A stretch of 64,000 bases of DNA from Podarcis raffonei (lineage: Eukaryota; Chordata; Lepidosauria; Squamata; Lacertidae): the NCBI RefSeq assembly GCF_027172205.1, contig NC_070618.1:8748001-8812000 (forward strand), given 5' to 3'. The translations under genes and the position numbers were made by a program. Below are positions 35,250 through 48,498 of the stretch, piece after piece; position 1 is the first letter of the stretch; each line of letters begins with the position of its first letter. The notes beneath the pieces were generated by a model that was not told where the DNA came from, did no database searches, and saw only the letters and a list, made by a program, of their open reading frames with translations.

Positions 35250-35995
35250 GTTTGAAATGGAAAATGATGAGGGAGGGTCTCCCTCGGGAGGTGGTAGAAT
35301 CTCCTTGCTTGGAAGTTTTTAAGCAGAGGTTGACTTGTGGTTGCAAAGCACAGAACTTGCTCTCCTCTCTATTTAAATCTCCCTTTCTGTAGAGATTTTC
35401 AAAAGGGATACATGACAAATCTGAAGAATCATGAATTGTGCAGGGTGTTTATGTTAGCCAGATTTAATGTTTCCCTCAATGACAGTGAGAGGATAGTGAG
35501 ACGCTCTCCCAGAATCAGAGCGTCTCTGCAAATGTAGTAAACAGGAACCTGATACTTTGGAGCATATTTTCTTTTCTTGTGATTTTGGCATTTATGCCAG
35601 AAGATAATTATTAGAGGCCTTACAACTCAATAGGCTGACTTCTTTGCCACCAACGGTTCAGGACCTGCTTTCGTACAGTAATGATCAAATTACTTTAATA
35701 GTGGCTGAATTTCTGAGTGCTGTCCATGTAGAAAGACTGGGCCATTATAAAGAGATTTAGTGGTTGTACTGTATTATTTATGCAAATTGATTTTCTTTGG
35801 AGTTAAAGATCTGACTGGGACAAACCTTGTTATGTTGAGCTTGTATTTTGCACAATTTGTATACGGTGTCTGTTTGATAATGTGTGGTTTGCTATGCCTA
35901 ATAAAGGATATTTGGGGGGGGGGGGGAGCAGAGGTTGGTCATGGATGCTTTAGCTGAAATTCCAGCTCTACAATTCTATGATTCTATGGTAGGTT
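35250..35995 (+). mobile_element. SINE-type repeat split by a LINE 3' end (35333-35926)
   Basis: The outer repeat (gggaggtggtagaatctcctt ... tacaattctatgattctat) is interrupted by about 594 bp ending cctaataaagg and a G-run. The LINE insert is flanked by agcagaggttg (35322-35332, 35927-35937). Its translation is LINE-like in pieces (LARFNVSLNDSE), but the clade is unresolved. Confidence 0.7.
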
Positions 35996-36069
35996 GAAAA
36001 ACGAGCTGTTAAAGGAACAAGCTCCAGGGACCATTTCACAGTTCTGTTCTCCCACCCACCACAAATTTA

Positions 36070-36328
36070 CCATATTTTTCACTCTATAAGACACACCAGA
36101 CCACAAGAGGCACCTAGTCTTTGGAGGAGGAAAACAGGGAAAAAAATATTCTGAATCTCAGAAGCCAGAACAGCAAGAGGGATCGCTGTGCAGTGAAAGC
36201 AGCAATCCCTCTTGCTGTTCTGGCTTCTGGGATAGCTGCGCAGCCTGCATTTGCTCCATAAGACGCACACACATTTCCCCTTACTTTTTAGGAGGGAAAA
36301 AGTGAGTCTTATAGAGCAAAAAATACGG
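36070..36328. mobile_element. MITE, ccgtattttt family
   Basis: Inverted ends ccatatttttcactctataa / atagagcaaaaaatacgg. The centre forms a long stem: agccagaacagcaagaggga pairs with its complement about 40 bp later. Confidence 0.75.
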
Positions 36329-36593
36329 TACTTTCAGGTAAGGCTGTGCAGTTATAGCAACAACTGAACAACACTGAGGTTCTTGGACCCCCCCCCCAGC
36401 CACCCACCCACCCTAAAAATCAGCTTGGGAGGGTGGGGGCACCCTATGGAGCAGATTTGGGGAGGATGGGTGGGTGAGAGAGGAAAAGCAAGTCCCACTG
36501 TGTGAGTGGAACTCCACTCATGCACTGTTGGACACCCCCCTAAGATTTTGATTTGCGCTCTTGTGTGAGGGTAGGGGAGCTTTAAGCCTTTAA

Positions 36594-36917
36594 AAGTTAA
36601 AGGGACCCCTGACCGTTAGGTCCACTCGCGGACGACTCTGGGGTTGCGGTGCTCATCTCGCTCTATAGGCCGAGGGAGCTGGCGTTCAGCTTCCGGGTCA
36701 TGTGGCCAGCATGACTAAGCTGCTTCTGGTGAACCAGAGCAGTGCACAGAAACGGCGTTTACCTTCCCGCTGGAGCAGTACCTATTTATCTACTTGCACT
36801 TTGACATGCTTTCGAACTGCTAGGTTGGCAGGAGCTGGGACCGAGCAACGGGAGTTCACCCCGTCACGGGGATTCGAACTGCCAACCTTCTGATCGGCAA
36901 GCCCTAGGCTCTGTGGT
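36594..36917 (-). mobile_element. Sauria-type SINE
   Basis: Minus copy ending at ctaggctctgtggtt; the first bases of the head are missing. It lies just past the 3' end of MOXD2. Confidence 0.88.
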
Positions 36918-37164
36918 TCTAAATATTACACGGGGCCTGTGTCTGGAGTTTGCCTTGGAAAAACTTCCCATTTACTTCATCAGGAGCTTTCCCCCCTGTG
37001 GAAATTGCAGTTGTGAGGGGACCATTGGTTAAACCACCTCTATTTCCCCCAGTGTAGGGTCCTGATCTGGATCAAACCCTCTTGCATTAGCCATTTGTTT
37101 AATCCCACCTCAGCCCACACTTAAAGACACAGCTCCTTCACCAACATAATGTGACATTTGTTCC

Positions 37165-40100
37165 TTATGGGTCGGTGTCAGACTCGGGACTTGAATGAAC
37201 CAAGATCAGGACCTGATCCTAGGAGCAGAAGGGTGTAAGACAGGGAGTCAGCTTATGCTGCCACCATCAAGCCCTGGCCAAAGGAGGGAACTGCAAGGAA
37301 ACCAGAGAAACTTTGGATCCCCTTTCTGATTTTTCCAGCTGATGTTAACACCAAATACCAAAAAAAGCCCCCAAAACCTTGCTTACATCAATTGTTTTGA
37401 TGACCACAATCTGATTGGCCTCCTTGCAAACCTTCTCTGCTTTCTTGATGGTCTCTTGGTCCCATTCCACCAAGTTTATAGCCATCATTCCTTCCATTGC
37501 ACTGGAGGGGAGAAATTGAGGAGGAACACAGGAAAAGAAGATTAATGCTTCACAGGAGCTGTACCATAGGAAGTTGGCAGCATGGAAAGAGAGGCTGACC
37601 TTGGAAGGATGCAGACGTATGGGCCTTCCGAAGGAGGATGAATGTGGTTTGAGCTTTAAACACACATTCTCTACCCAGGAAGGCGACCAATGGGTGGCTC
37701 AAACTTCTTCCATCACACTTCAGAACAGGGATGAGTGGCTAACCTTTTTTTTGGCTTGACAATGACCCAGATTACCCCAGGCAACCCTCCAGGGGGCTCA
37801 TGCTTGTATTGAGTGTGGATAACCTACACAGCCGCCTTCCCAAGGCAGTCACACCCAGGGGCACACAGCCACCCCAAACTCTGTGGATCAGCTGATGAGG
37901 GAGATTGAGGGTGGGGCCAATTCAAAGTGCTGGTTTTGACCTATAAAGCCTTAAATGTCTCAGAACCGCAATACCTCAAGGACCGCCTCTTTCCATATGA
38001 ACCTACCCAAACCCTGAGATCATCTTCTGAGGCCTTCCTTCATGTGCCTCCTCCTTAAGAGGTCAGGAGGGTGGCAACACAAGAAGGGGCCTTCTCTGTG
38101 GTGGCTCCCTGTCTGTGGAATGCTCTCCCCAGGGAAGTTCACCTGGCGCCTTCATTATACACCTTTAGGTGCCAGGCAAAAACTTTCCTTTTAAACCAGG
38201 TTGATCTGATTGACACCCCATACCCTTTCAAAATGTGACTATTGGGTTGTTGTTTTTATTCTGATTATATATGCTGTGATCTTTTCTGTGAACCACCCTG
38301 AGTATAGGGCGGTACATAAATTCAATAAATAAAACAAGTATAAATCCCTATCGGGGGGGGGCTGTGCCCCTTTTTTTTTTTACTTTTTGGACACCACTGC
38401 CAAGATGGATTGGATTGCATGCGCCCCCCCCCCCGAAAAATCTACTTAAGGAGGCCTGTTTAGCCCCCACAAAAAACCGTGGATTGGCAACCGCTGCCTT
38501 AGAACGGTCTGCCTGCCTCCATCCTGCGACACGATTGCGGATCGGATGCTGTCTGCGTCCTGCTGTGGCATTCAGGCGCCTTCTCAGAAACACTCACTCT
38601 GCTGCCTCTTGGCCCAGCTCATGGGCCACCTGCTGAATGTCTGGGTATCCCATGCAGCTGGAGATGTTGTTTCGAGGATAGTAGAAGAGGAAGGCCAGGC
38701 ACATTTCGTTCAGAGTACTTGGACCGCCCTGAGGGAAAACAAAGGCCAAATTCATTTAAGATGCAAGAGTTTGAAAAACCAGAAGCTTTTGTATTAGGAA
38801 TTTTAGGTGCAGATACAGTGGTACCTCGGGTTAAGTACTTAATTCATTCCGGAGGTCTGTTCTTAACCTGAAACTGTTCTTAACCTGAAGCACCACTTTA
38901 GCTAATGGGGCCTCCTGCTGCTGCTGCTGCGCCGCTGGAGCACAATTTCTGTTCTCATCCTGAAGCAAAGTTCTTAACCTGAAGCACTATTTCTGGGTTA
39001 GCAGAGTCTGTAACCTGAAGCGTATGTAACCTGAAGCGTATGTAACCTGAAGCATATGTAACCTGAGGTACCACTGAATAACAAAGGAGCAGGAAAGACT
39101 ATTTACGCATGTGAGGACAGCAGCACGGATACTTTGGGCCCAGAGACAGAAAGAAGACAAAGTGCCAGCCAGAGATAAAGATGATGGATTATGCCAAAAT
39201 GGCAAAAACAGCCGGGAAGATCAGAAATCAAGACGATAGAAATTTTACTAAGGAATGGGAAAAATTTATAAGTTACCTCAGAGAACATTGTAAACAACTA
39301 AAAACTTTGGCAGGACTGTAACAACACTTGTAATGTAACAAGAACTATGGGGAATTAGGGAGTTTTAAGAAAATGGAGAATCGTATAAGATGCAGTTGAA
39401 AAAGGAATGTCAATGGAATCCACGGAAGAGCAGAGGGAAGTCCAAGGATTCAGGGAATTCTTTGTGTATGATTATGATTATGATTTGAAGACAAACGTAA
39501 ACTGCAAAAACCAATTTAAAAATTGTAAAAAGAGAGAGAGAGGGTTTTTGTTAAGTTGTAGGTGAATATATCAGACGACACAGCGATTCTTCAAACAGCT
39601 CTTGTTTATTCACAGGCCAGAACAGAACTGAACTGAAGGGTTCAGTCAGCCTGCTTATATAGAGCTCCAGTACAACGTAACTGTAACAATTTTCTAAAAC
39701 TATCCAATCACTGAACGTCACTTTCGATCCCTTATTTGCATAACTATCTACAGTATCCCCCTGCTGGCCCAGGGTGAGAACTTCAGTACATAACAGTTTT
39801 GGCCGCAGCACAACAGCAGCTCTTGCTGGCTCCAGGTATCAGCACAGCCAGAGTCGGGACAGTGCTGTGCAGGGAGAATAGCAGAGACAGGCACTACAGT
39901 CCTGTGCCTTTGTAGAGTAGAAACTGGGTCAATTCCCTGGCAGGTGGGAATCAGTAAGGGATTTGTGGGATTTGTTCACAAATCCACATCTCGCCCCTTG
40001 TTCTGCACACTCTGCCCCATATCTCACCCCGCCAGCTCCCCTGATACTGGCCTGTGCTTTCCCCTCCTTCCACCACACCTGAAAACCTTAGGTGGCCCTG

Positions 40101-43100
40101 CAAGCTGTTACTAAAATATCTGGATATTCTGGGGACAGCGAGATTGGATTTAGCAAAAGTTGTCCTCTCCCGAAACCACCTTCCCCCTAACGCTTAGGTC
40201 ATGGGTGGGCAAACTAAGGCCTGGGGGCCGGATTCAGCCCAATCGCCTTCTCAATCCGGCCTGCGGATGGTCTGGGAAACAGTGTGTTTTTACATGAGTA
40301 GAATGTGTCCTTTTATTTAAAATGCATATCTGGGTTATTTGTGGGGCATAGGAATTCGTTCATTCTCCTCCCCCCCAAAATATAGTCTGGCCCCCCACAA
40401 GGTCTGAGGGACAGTGGACCGGCCGCCTGCTGAAAAGGTTTGCTGACCCCTGGGCTTAGGTGGTTTTCAGTCAAGGACTTACGAAGGTCAGTCCTGTCCG
40501 GTCTTTGGTTTGATAGTGACATTCCACCAGGAACTCATCTCCCTGTAAAACACAAGAGGACGCAGGGTCAAACCTATAGCAGCAGAGGGTCGCTGCTGAA
40601 AATGGCTTCTTCCCACCAAACCGTGGTTCTAAGGGAAACACTGGGGTGACGTACTGATTTGAAAATGACCTCCTCCTTCATGCCTCTGGTCTCCTGGAGA
40701 TTGAAATCGTACTTGTTGTCTTCACAAATGACCGTCAGCTGCTCTCCATTCCTGGGAGTGGGGTGGGGGGGTGGAGAAACAGGAGGGACAAACAAACCTG
40801 AGATGCTGCTGAGAGAAAACTGTAACTGGGATGCAACCAGGATCTGATCTAATGCCTTCCTGACAAACATTTCTAAGAGCTAATATTACTAAGTGAAATG
40901 ACATCTGTTGACATGCGTTTCAGTCTTCAGTATGAACAGTGCACTGAGTTTTCTGGCTGTGTTCCTGTCCCCCACGTGTTACACACTGAGCCTCTTGGGC
41001 TTGCCAGTCAGAAGGTTGGCGGTTTGAATCCCTGCAATGGGGTGAGCTCCCGTTGCTCTCTCCCTGCTCCTGCCAACTTAGCAGTTCGAAAGCACGCCAG
41101 TGCAAGTAGATAAATAGGTACCGCTGCGGCAGGAAGGTAAACGGCGTTTCCGTGTGCTCTGGTTTCTGTCATGGTGTCCTGTTGCGCCAGAAATGGTTTA
41201 GTCATGCTGGCCACATGACCCAGAAAGCTGTCTGTGGATCCTTTACCTTTACCTACACACACCATGAGTAAATTTTTAAGTTGAAAAATCAAATAAATAT
41301 ATATTTTTAAACAAAGATTTAAAATCCTTCCCTCTCTTTTCCCCGCAATGTCTAGGCCTCTAGGGCAATAGTGTCTCACACCGAATATAAACGAACTGTG
41401 AAAAAGGCTATGAACGGAAAGTGGAGATGCTTATATGTACCTTTCCTTGCTTATTTGTTTGTTTTGTATCACAAACAAATTTTTTAAATAAAAATAAATT
41501 AATAGAAGTAAAAAACACACACACCAAAAAACTAGGTGTGGCCCACATAGACACTGGCTTTTCTTACCGGTACTGGACTCCTCTCACTCCCAACCCAGCC
41601 AAGTGGGTATGCAGCAAGTAACCAAAGACATGCATATCAGGCACTGGAACTCCATTCATCTGCAATCCAAAAAGAGGAGGAAAAAGCCCGTGAATGGCAT
41701 CTGGCCCAGGGGCGGAGGAAGAGGGGGTCCGGTGGGTATATGCCACCTTTGGTGTCACCACTGAAGGGGGTGACAAAATGCCAGGCGGCACTCACCGCAG
41801 GGCCTGCAGCGCACCTGAGCCACGCATCTCTCCTGGGAGAGACGGGTGGCTTGGGCGCGCGCAGGCTCCCCACTGCCCAAATGGTCTGCCCTCTACCTCC
41901 TCCCCAGCTGTAGAGCGGCTGAGTGGGAGGAGGCAGGCAGACCCTGGAGGCCCTGCAATGCGCCCCGTCCCTATGGGCAGCTCGCCCCACCCGTGGGCGT
42001 CCCGCCCCAGGCTCCAGAACAGCTTCCTCTGCCGCTGATCTGGCTACTATGCTTTGAACACTTGCCCTGGCAAACATCTCAGTAAATCATCAGACATCTA
42101 TGGAATGTTCTGGCAGCCAAATTTCAGCACCAGAACAGCCACGCTGGCAATTTGCTGCTTATTAGCTACAGCAGTGGTTTTCAACCAGTGTGCCGTGGCA
42201 CCATGGGATGCCATGAATGCCCCTCTTTGCTTCCCTCCCTCCTCTGATGCCCTCTGGAGTCTCTGCCTCTGAAAACGCTTGTTTGTTGCAGCAGCCTTGA
42301 CTGTGGGCGAATGGTGCCTCTGGGAGGCATCTCTCTTTGAGGTGGGACAGTTTATAGACCGTTGACCAGGGGCAGCAGTAGTGGCTTCCTGGAGGACATC
42401 CAAGGAGAGGGGAGAGGAGGCTGAGGGAACACTCCACAAGAGAGGGTGTTTGAAAAAGGGTGAGAGGCTGCCAGCTCTGCTGGCAAGGGGTGACATAACT
42501 GGGCTCCTGAGCCCCACAGGGGTGGTGCAGAAAGAAACTGGTTGGTTAAGGGAGCTACAGGGTCAACCCAAGACATCTGGTTGCCTGAGGTGAAGAACAA
42601 GATGGCGTCTGTCCCCATCCCCCTGCCAGATACTGACTGGACTGGCACATAGCTGTCAACTTTTCCCTTTTCTTGCGAGGAATCCTATTTGGAATAAGGG
42701 AATTTCCCTTTAAAAAAGGAAAAAGTTGACAGCTATGGACTGGCAGTTGAATCGAAGGTTTCAATAATGTTTTTGGGTGGCATGCATATTTGTGGTACGA
42801 CAAGGTTAAAGCACATAAAGCATTTAAAAACCATATTGTCAGGAAAGCTTTGTTCAACGTTTGGATAAGATATAAGGATTTATTGGAAAATAAAACCCCA
42901 AGGTGGTTGTCACCAATGGAAGCAAAGGCCCAGAAGAAGCTCAATATGGAGGCCAAATGGCCGAAATATTGGGAAATTTTGGAACAAGAGGGAGATAGAC
43001 TAAAACTGCAGAGCTTTGAGAAACTAAAAAACAAAGTGCGAGATTGGCTTCATTATTATCAGATAATGGAGGCATATAATTTGGACAAGAAAATTGGCTT

Positions 43101-46100
43101 CCAGGTGGAAAAATCAAAATTAGAAACAGAACTGTTAGAACCCAAAACTAAGATTTTATCAAAGATGTATAACTTGCTGTTGAAATGGAATACTCAGGAT
43201 GAAACGGTGAAATCTGCTATGATTAAATGGGCACAAGATGTTGGACATAACATTATGTTTGCTGACTGGGAACAGTTGTGGACCACAGGTATGAAATTCA
43301 CGGCATGCAATGCCTTAAGAGAGAATATTATGAAAATGATATACAGGCGGTACATGACCCCAGTCAAGCTTGCAAAAATATATCATTTGCCCGATAATAA
43401 ATGTTGGAAATGCAAAGAAACTGAAGGTACATTCTTTCACCTTTGGTGGACGTGCCCAAGAATTAAGGCTTTCTGGGAACTGATCTATAATGAAATGAAA
43501 AAGGTATTTAAATATACCCTCCTGAAGAAACCAGAGGCCTTTCTTCTGGGCATTGTCGGCCAATTGGTGCCAAAGAAGGACAGAACTTTTTTTATGTACG
43601 CCACAACAGCAGCAAGAATACTTATTGCAAAGTATTGGAAGACACAAGATCTACCCACTTTGGAAGAATGGCAGATGAAGGTGATGGACTATATGGGATT
43701 GGCAGAAATGACTGGCAGAATCCGAGACCAGGGAGAGGAGTCGGTGGAAGAAGATTGGAAGAAATTTAAAGACTATCTACAGAAATATTGTAAAATTAAT
43801 GAATGTTAGAATGATGTTGGATTGAAATTAAGTGGTTTCCAGCTGTAATGCTTTAAGAGAATATGAAAAAAAGGATTATAAATAGGTAATAATATAATGG
43901 TAAGGATTTGCTGAACTAACAATTTGTGGTGGAATACAAAAAAGGGAGGTATGAGGAGGTCCGGGAAACAAGTTAAAGGAAAATAAGCAACTGAAAATCT
44001 ATGTGTTTTTAATTTTCTTTATTCTGTATTTTTGTTATTTATCTGTTTTTTCTTCTTTTTTATTTTATTGTAATATTTTAAAAAATCTTAATAAATATCT
44101 TATAAAAAGAAAAGAAATAGTAGCCTGAATATGAAGTATCAACGCTCAGTGCTAGCATTTGTTACTGAACTGGGGCGGGGGAAGGGCTGTGGAATACTCC
44201 GGAACTTACATCATCAAACTGACTGGTATTGCAGACACCGTAGGACATGAAGGACTCGGCTCCAGGGGGGAGGAAATGGATTGGAAATGTGAAGAATCCT
44301 GTCTGTAGAACCCCCATGTCATAAGGACGCAGCTCCGTAGTGTAATAGAGTCGTATCCCCGAGTTGTCAATCAGGCCTTAGGAAAGAAAACCCTCAGCTG
44401 AGCAACTGGTTCTGTATAAGTTTCTGTGCAACTGAAAATAGGGTTTGTTCACACTTCACCTTGTTCCATGCCTAGAAAATCATGAGTCCAAACTGTTTTC
44501 TGCTTTCTAGGTATGGGTCTGAGCAGTTTTGCTTTTGCCCTGCTGCCTTCCCCCAGAAATCCTGTTCTGTGAAGAACTCAATTGCTGTTTGCTCTGATTT
44601 AGCGCTAAACCACTGGTTTTCCCAGGGGAAAGCACTGGGGCAAACAGAAGAGTGGATAAGCCCATGGTGAGAGGCCACTTTACCACATGAGAGAAAATTT
44701 TGGGGGCTTCCGATAATCAAGATAGTATACATCTACTTGTACATTCAAAAGGGACGTGGGTGGCGCTGTGGGTTAAACCACAGAGCCTAGGACTTGCCGA
44801 TCAGAAGGTCGGCGGTTCGAATCCCCGTGACAGAGTGAGCTCCCGTTGCTCGGTCCCAGCTCCTGCCAACCTAGCAGTTCAAAAGCACGTCAAAGTGCAA
44901 GTAGATAAATAGGTACTGCTCCAGCGGGAAGGTAAACGGCGTTTCTGCGCGCTGCTCTGGTTCGCCAGAAGCGGCTTAGTCATGCTGGCCACATGACCCA
45001 GAAGCTGTATGCAGGCTCCCTCGGCCAATAAAGCAAGATGAGCGCCGCAACCCCAGAGTCGGTTATGACTGGACCTAATGGTCAGGGGTCCCTTTACCTT
45101 TACCTTACTTGTACATTCAACAAGGACAACAAACAGACAAACAGGACGTCAGCTTAATGTCCTACTTGCAAACTTCCAGAGGCATCTGGCTGCTAAACAT
45201 TGCTGGCGTAGATGGACCCTCAGTTCTCACCAGGGTGACACATGGGGCCTACCTCACCACTATCCAGCTAAGTTCCTCATAGTGATAAATATTTACTAAA
45301 GGACATGAAGAAATACGAATATTTATAGAAGTGCCAACTCCAGAAGCATTTCCCAAGTACAGAGTACAGTTGTATCTTGGAAGTCGAACGGAATCTGTTC
45401 AACTTCCAAAACATTCAAAAACCAAATTGCAGCTTCTGATTGGCTGAAAGAAGCTCCTACAGCCAATCAGAAGCCACAGAAGCCCTGTCGGACGTTCAGG
45501 TTCCAAAAGAACGTTCTCAAACTGGAACAATCACTTCTGGGTTTGTGACATTCGGGAGCCAAAACGTCCGAGTTCCAGGGCGTTTGGGATCCAAGGTACA
45601 ACTGTATCAGTGCTTCCGCTGGCCACAGTCCCCGACACCAACATCTCCCGTTGTCCGGGTCTCCTGGTGCTCAATAACAGCTGCCCTAACATTTCTCCAT
45701 AGACACTTCTAATCCAGTAAGACCAATTTTTTAAATAAAAAAAATGGCCTCCAAATGCAGAAGCTGGCCGTCCTGTGTCCATCACTCTTTATATGTCTAG
45801 GACTGCCATACTCCTCCCACTGGCTCTCCTTTCCTCTGCAATCAAAACATCAGCAGGAATTAAGGAACCCTGAGACATGTAGTTCTTGAGAGAGGCACAT
45901 ATCTGTCAAACTACAACTCCTGGAGCTTTCGGTACAAGTTCTCCCACCCCTGAGATCCTCAGATAAATTTCATAAACTTCCTCAAGCATCACCTACAATT
46001 TAGCCTCAATCTCCCTCCTCCTGGAAATAGGCCGGAAGCCTATGCTGTAGGACCCTTAGTCCCCCCCAGTGAAGCATACCCAATTTCTCTCTCCATGCTC

Positions 46101-48450
46101 TGGCTGTGTTCCCTGCTCCTCATCAACACATCACCTTCCTCTTACGCAATCAATATATGTGCTTTACTCACCTGGAATTCCATTAAAATTGCTGTAGTGG
46201 ACTTCTAACCGGATCCACTGGGGATCAATTGGTGTACCTAAGGAGATTCCAGTTTCATCTGGGAACATGTAGCTCTAGTTGGTTGGTCGGGGAGAAGAAA
46301 GACAGCTATTAAAAAATGATCAGTTGACTGTTCTCTTGGCTTCTGAGCTTTTTGCACAGAAGTCAGTAATATTACAAATTCAGTGAGGCAGCAGTCCTAA
46401 ACCCATTTACCTGTGAGTAAGCCCATACCCTCCAACATTTCTCCAAAGAAAATAGGGGTGTCCAATTTACTACTACTACCCTTAATAATAATAACAAAAT
46501 AACAATAACAATAATAATACCTCATCCATCTGACTGGGTTGCCCCAGCCACTTTGGATGGCTTCCAATATATATAAAAACATAATAAAACATTAAACATC
46601 AATTAAACCTTATGGGGGGAAACCTTCCCTATACAGGACTGCCTTCATATGTCTTCTAAAGGTTACTTATCTCCTTGGCTTGGGGGGGGGGCACATAACT
46701 CCATACCCTCCAACGTTTCTCTGATGAAGATAGGTCCCTAAGGAAAAGTGGGACATTCTGGAATCAGATCAGAAACCGGGAAGGCTTCTATAAATCCAGG
46801 ACTGTCCCTGGAAAATAGGGATACTTGGAGGGTCTGTAAGTCTCATTTAATTCAATGGGACTTGCTGTTGGGTAGACACATAAGGCCGTAAAACCTTTGG
46901 CAGGGATCAATAGCGATCACATCTTCTAGACCAAATATTTAAAATAGTCGTATGGCACCAGTGAATGTTAGCTTGTTAAGGGAGCTGAAAGTTTTTAGGA
47001 AGGCCCTTTATTCAGAAAGCTACAAACCCCAGCCCAGTATCTAGATTGGACCAGGCACCTTTGCTGAGCTTCCCATTCACTTCAGTGGCACATGCTCAGG
47101 AGAATTTAGCCCCGGGGAAATGAACCCAGAAACAGTGAAACCTCGGAACCCGGTTAAAAAAACCACCACAGCACCAAAACTCTCTCAGAGATCAGTTTTG
47201 AACTTCACTGCAGTAGTTTGACCACAGGTGAAAAAGCAGTTCTCATGGCCTGGGAAGTTCCCACATACTCACCCCTCCTCCTACAGCCCAGCCCACGACT
47301 ATCTGGGAGCAGAGGGCAAAATCAGGATCAGCTCCGTAGCAGTCGCTGACCCCAGTCGGCAGCACGCTGGCATTGCCGCACGCATAAACCAGGATGTGGT
47401 GCACCATGGTTTCGTTTCGAGGTGTGATCATGGCTTCAAACTGTAGACAGAAGAAAGAAAGAAGGAAAAACAGTGACTAATAATAAAATAATAATAATAA
47501 ATTTTATTTATATCCCGCCCTCCCCAGCCGAAGCCGGGCTCAGGGCGGCTAACAACAATAAAACAATACAAAAACTACTTCATTAACCGGGATGACTTCT
47601 GTAAATCCAGGGTAAAAGGTAAAGGTGACTATGGGGTTGCGGCGCTCATCTCGCTTTCAGGCCGAAGGAGCCGGCGTTTGCCCACAAACAGCTTTCCAGG
47701 TCATGTGGCCAGCATGACTAAACTTCTGGGGCAATGGAACATTGTGCTGGAAACCAGAGCGCACAGAAAAACCATTTACCTTCCTGCCGCAGTGGTACCT
47801 GTTTATCTACTTGTACTGGTGTGCTTTCAAACTGCTAGGTTGGCAGGAGCTGGGGCAGAGCAACGGGCACTCACTCCATAGTGGGGATTCGAACTGCCGA
47901 ACTTCTGATCGGCAAGTCCAAGAGGCTCAGTGGTTTAGACCACAGCGCCACTTTTAACCTTTTTAATCCAGGACTGTCCCTGGAAAACAGGGGCACTTGT
48001 GGGCAGGGGGTGGGAGTCTGTGATGCCAGTGCTGAAGAAGAAGAAATGTTATTAAAATATGAATTACGTATGTGCATTGGAGTTATCAAACAACAGCAAA
48101 AGTTTATTGAGTGGTCCCTGGGGGAATTTTCAAGCGAATTTAAATTCCTCCCCGTTCATTGGATGGAGGGCATGGTTTGTCAGTGTTGATGTGACACCCC
48201 CTCACCTAAAAAATGGCTTACAGTGAGGTTTTCGGCTGAAACCTTTCTATGCTTCTTTCCCACAGTTACCTTGTAGATGTGATGTTTTTCCTTGACTATT
48301 GGCAACGGTATGAAAGTGCAGGCATAGGTGGTGTCATCCTCTGGGATAGGGAACTGCAAAACAAAGTCAAAACAATGCTGAACGTTGTAGGGTTGCCAAC
48401 TCGTGGAATTTTCTGTGACAATAAAAAAGCGGAAGCTGGCCCTAACATGA

Positions 48451-48498
<48 letters not shown>

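Noticed and set aside
37345-37665. 106-codon minus frame as a separate gene
   Set aside because: Its middle is MOXD2 exon 12; the rest is intron read-through.
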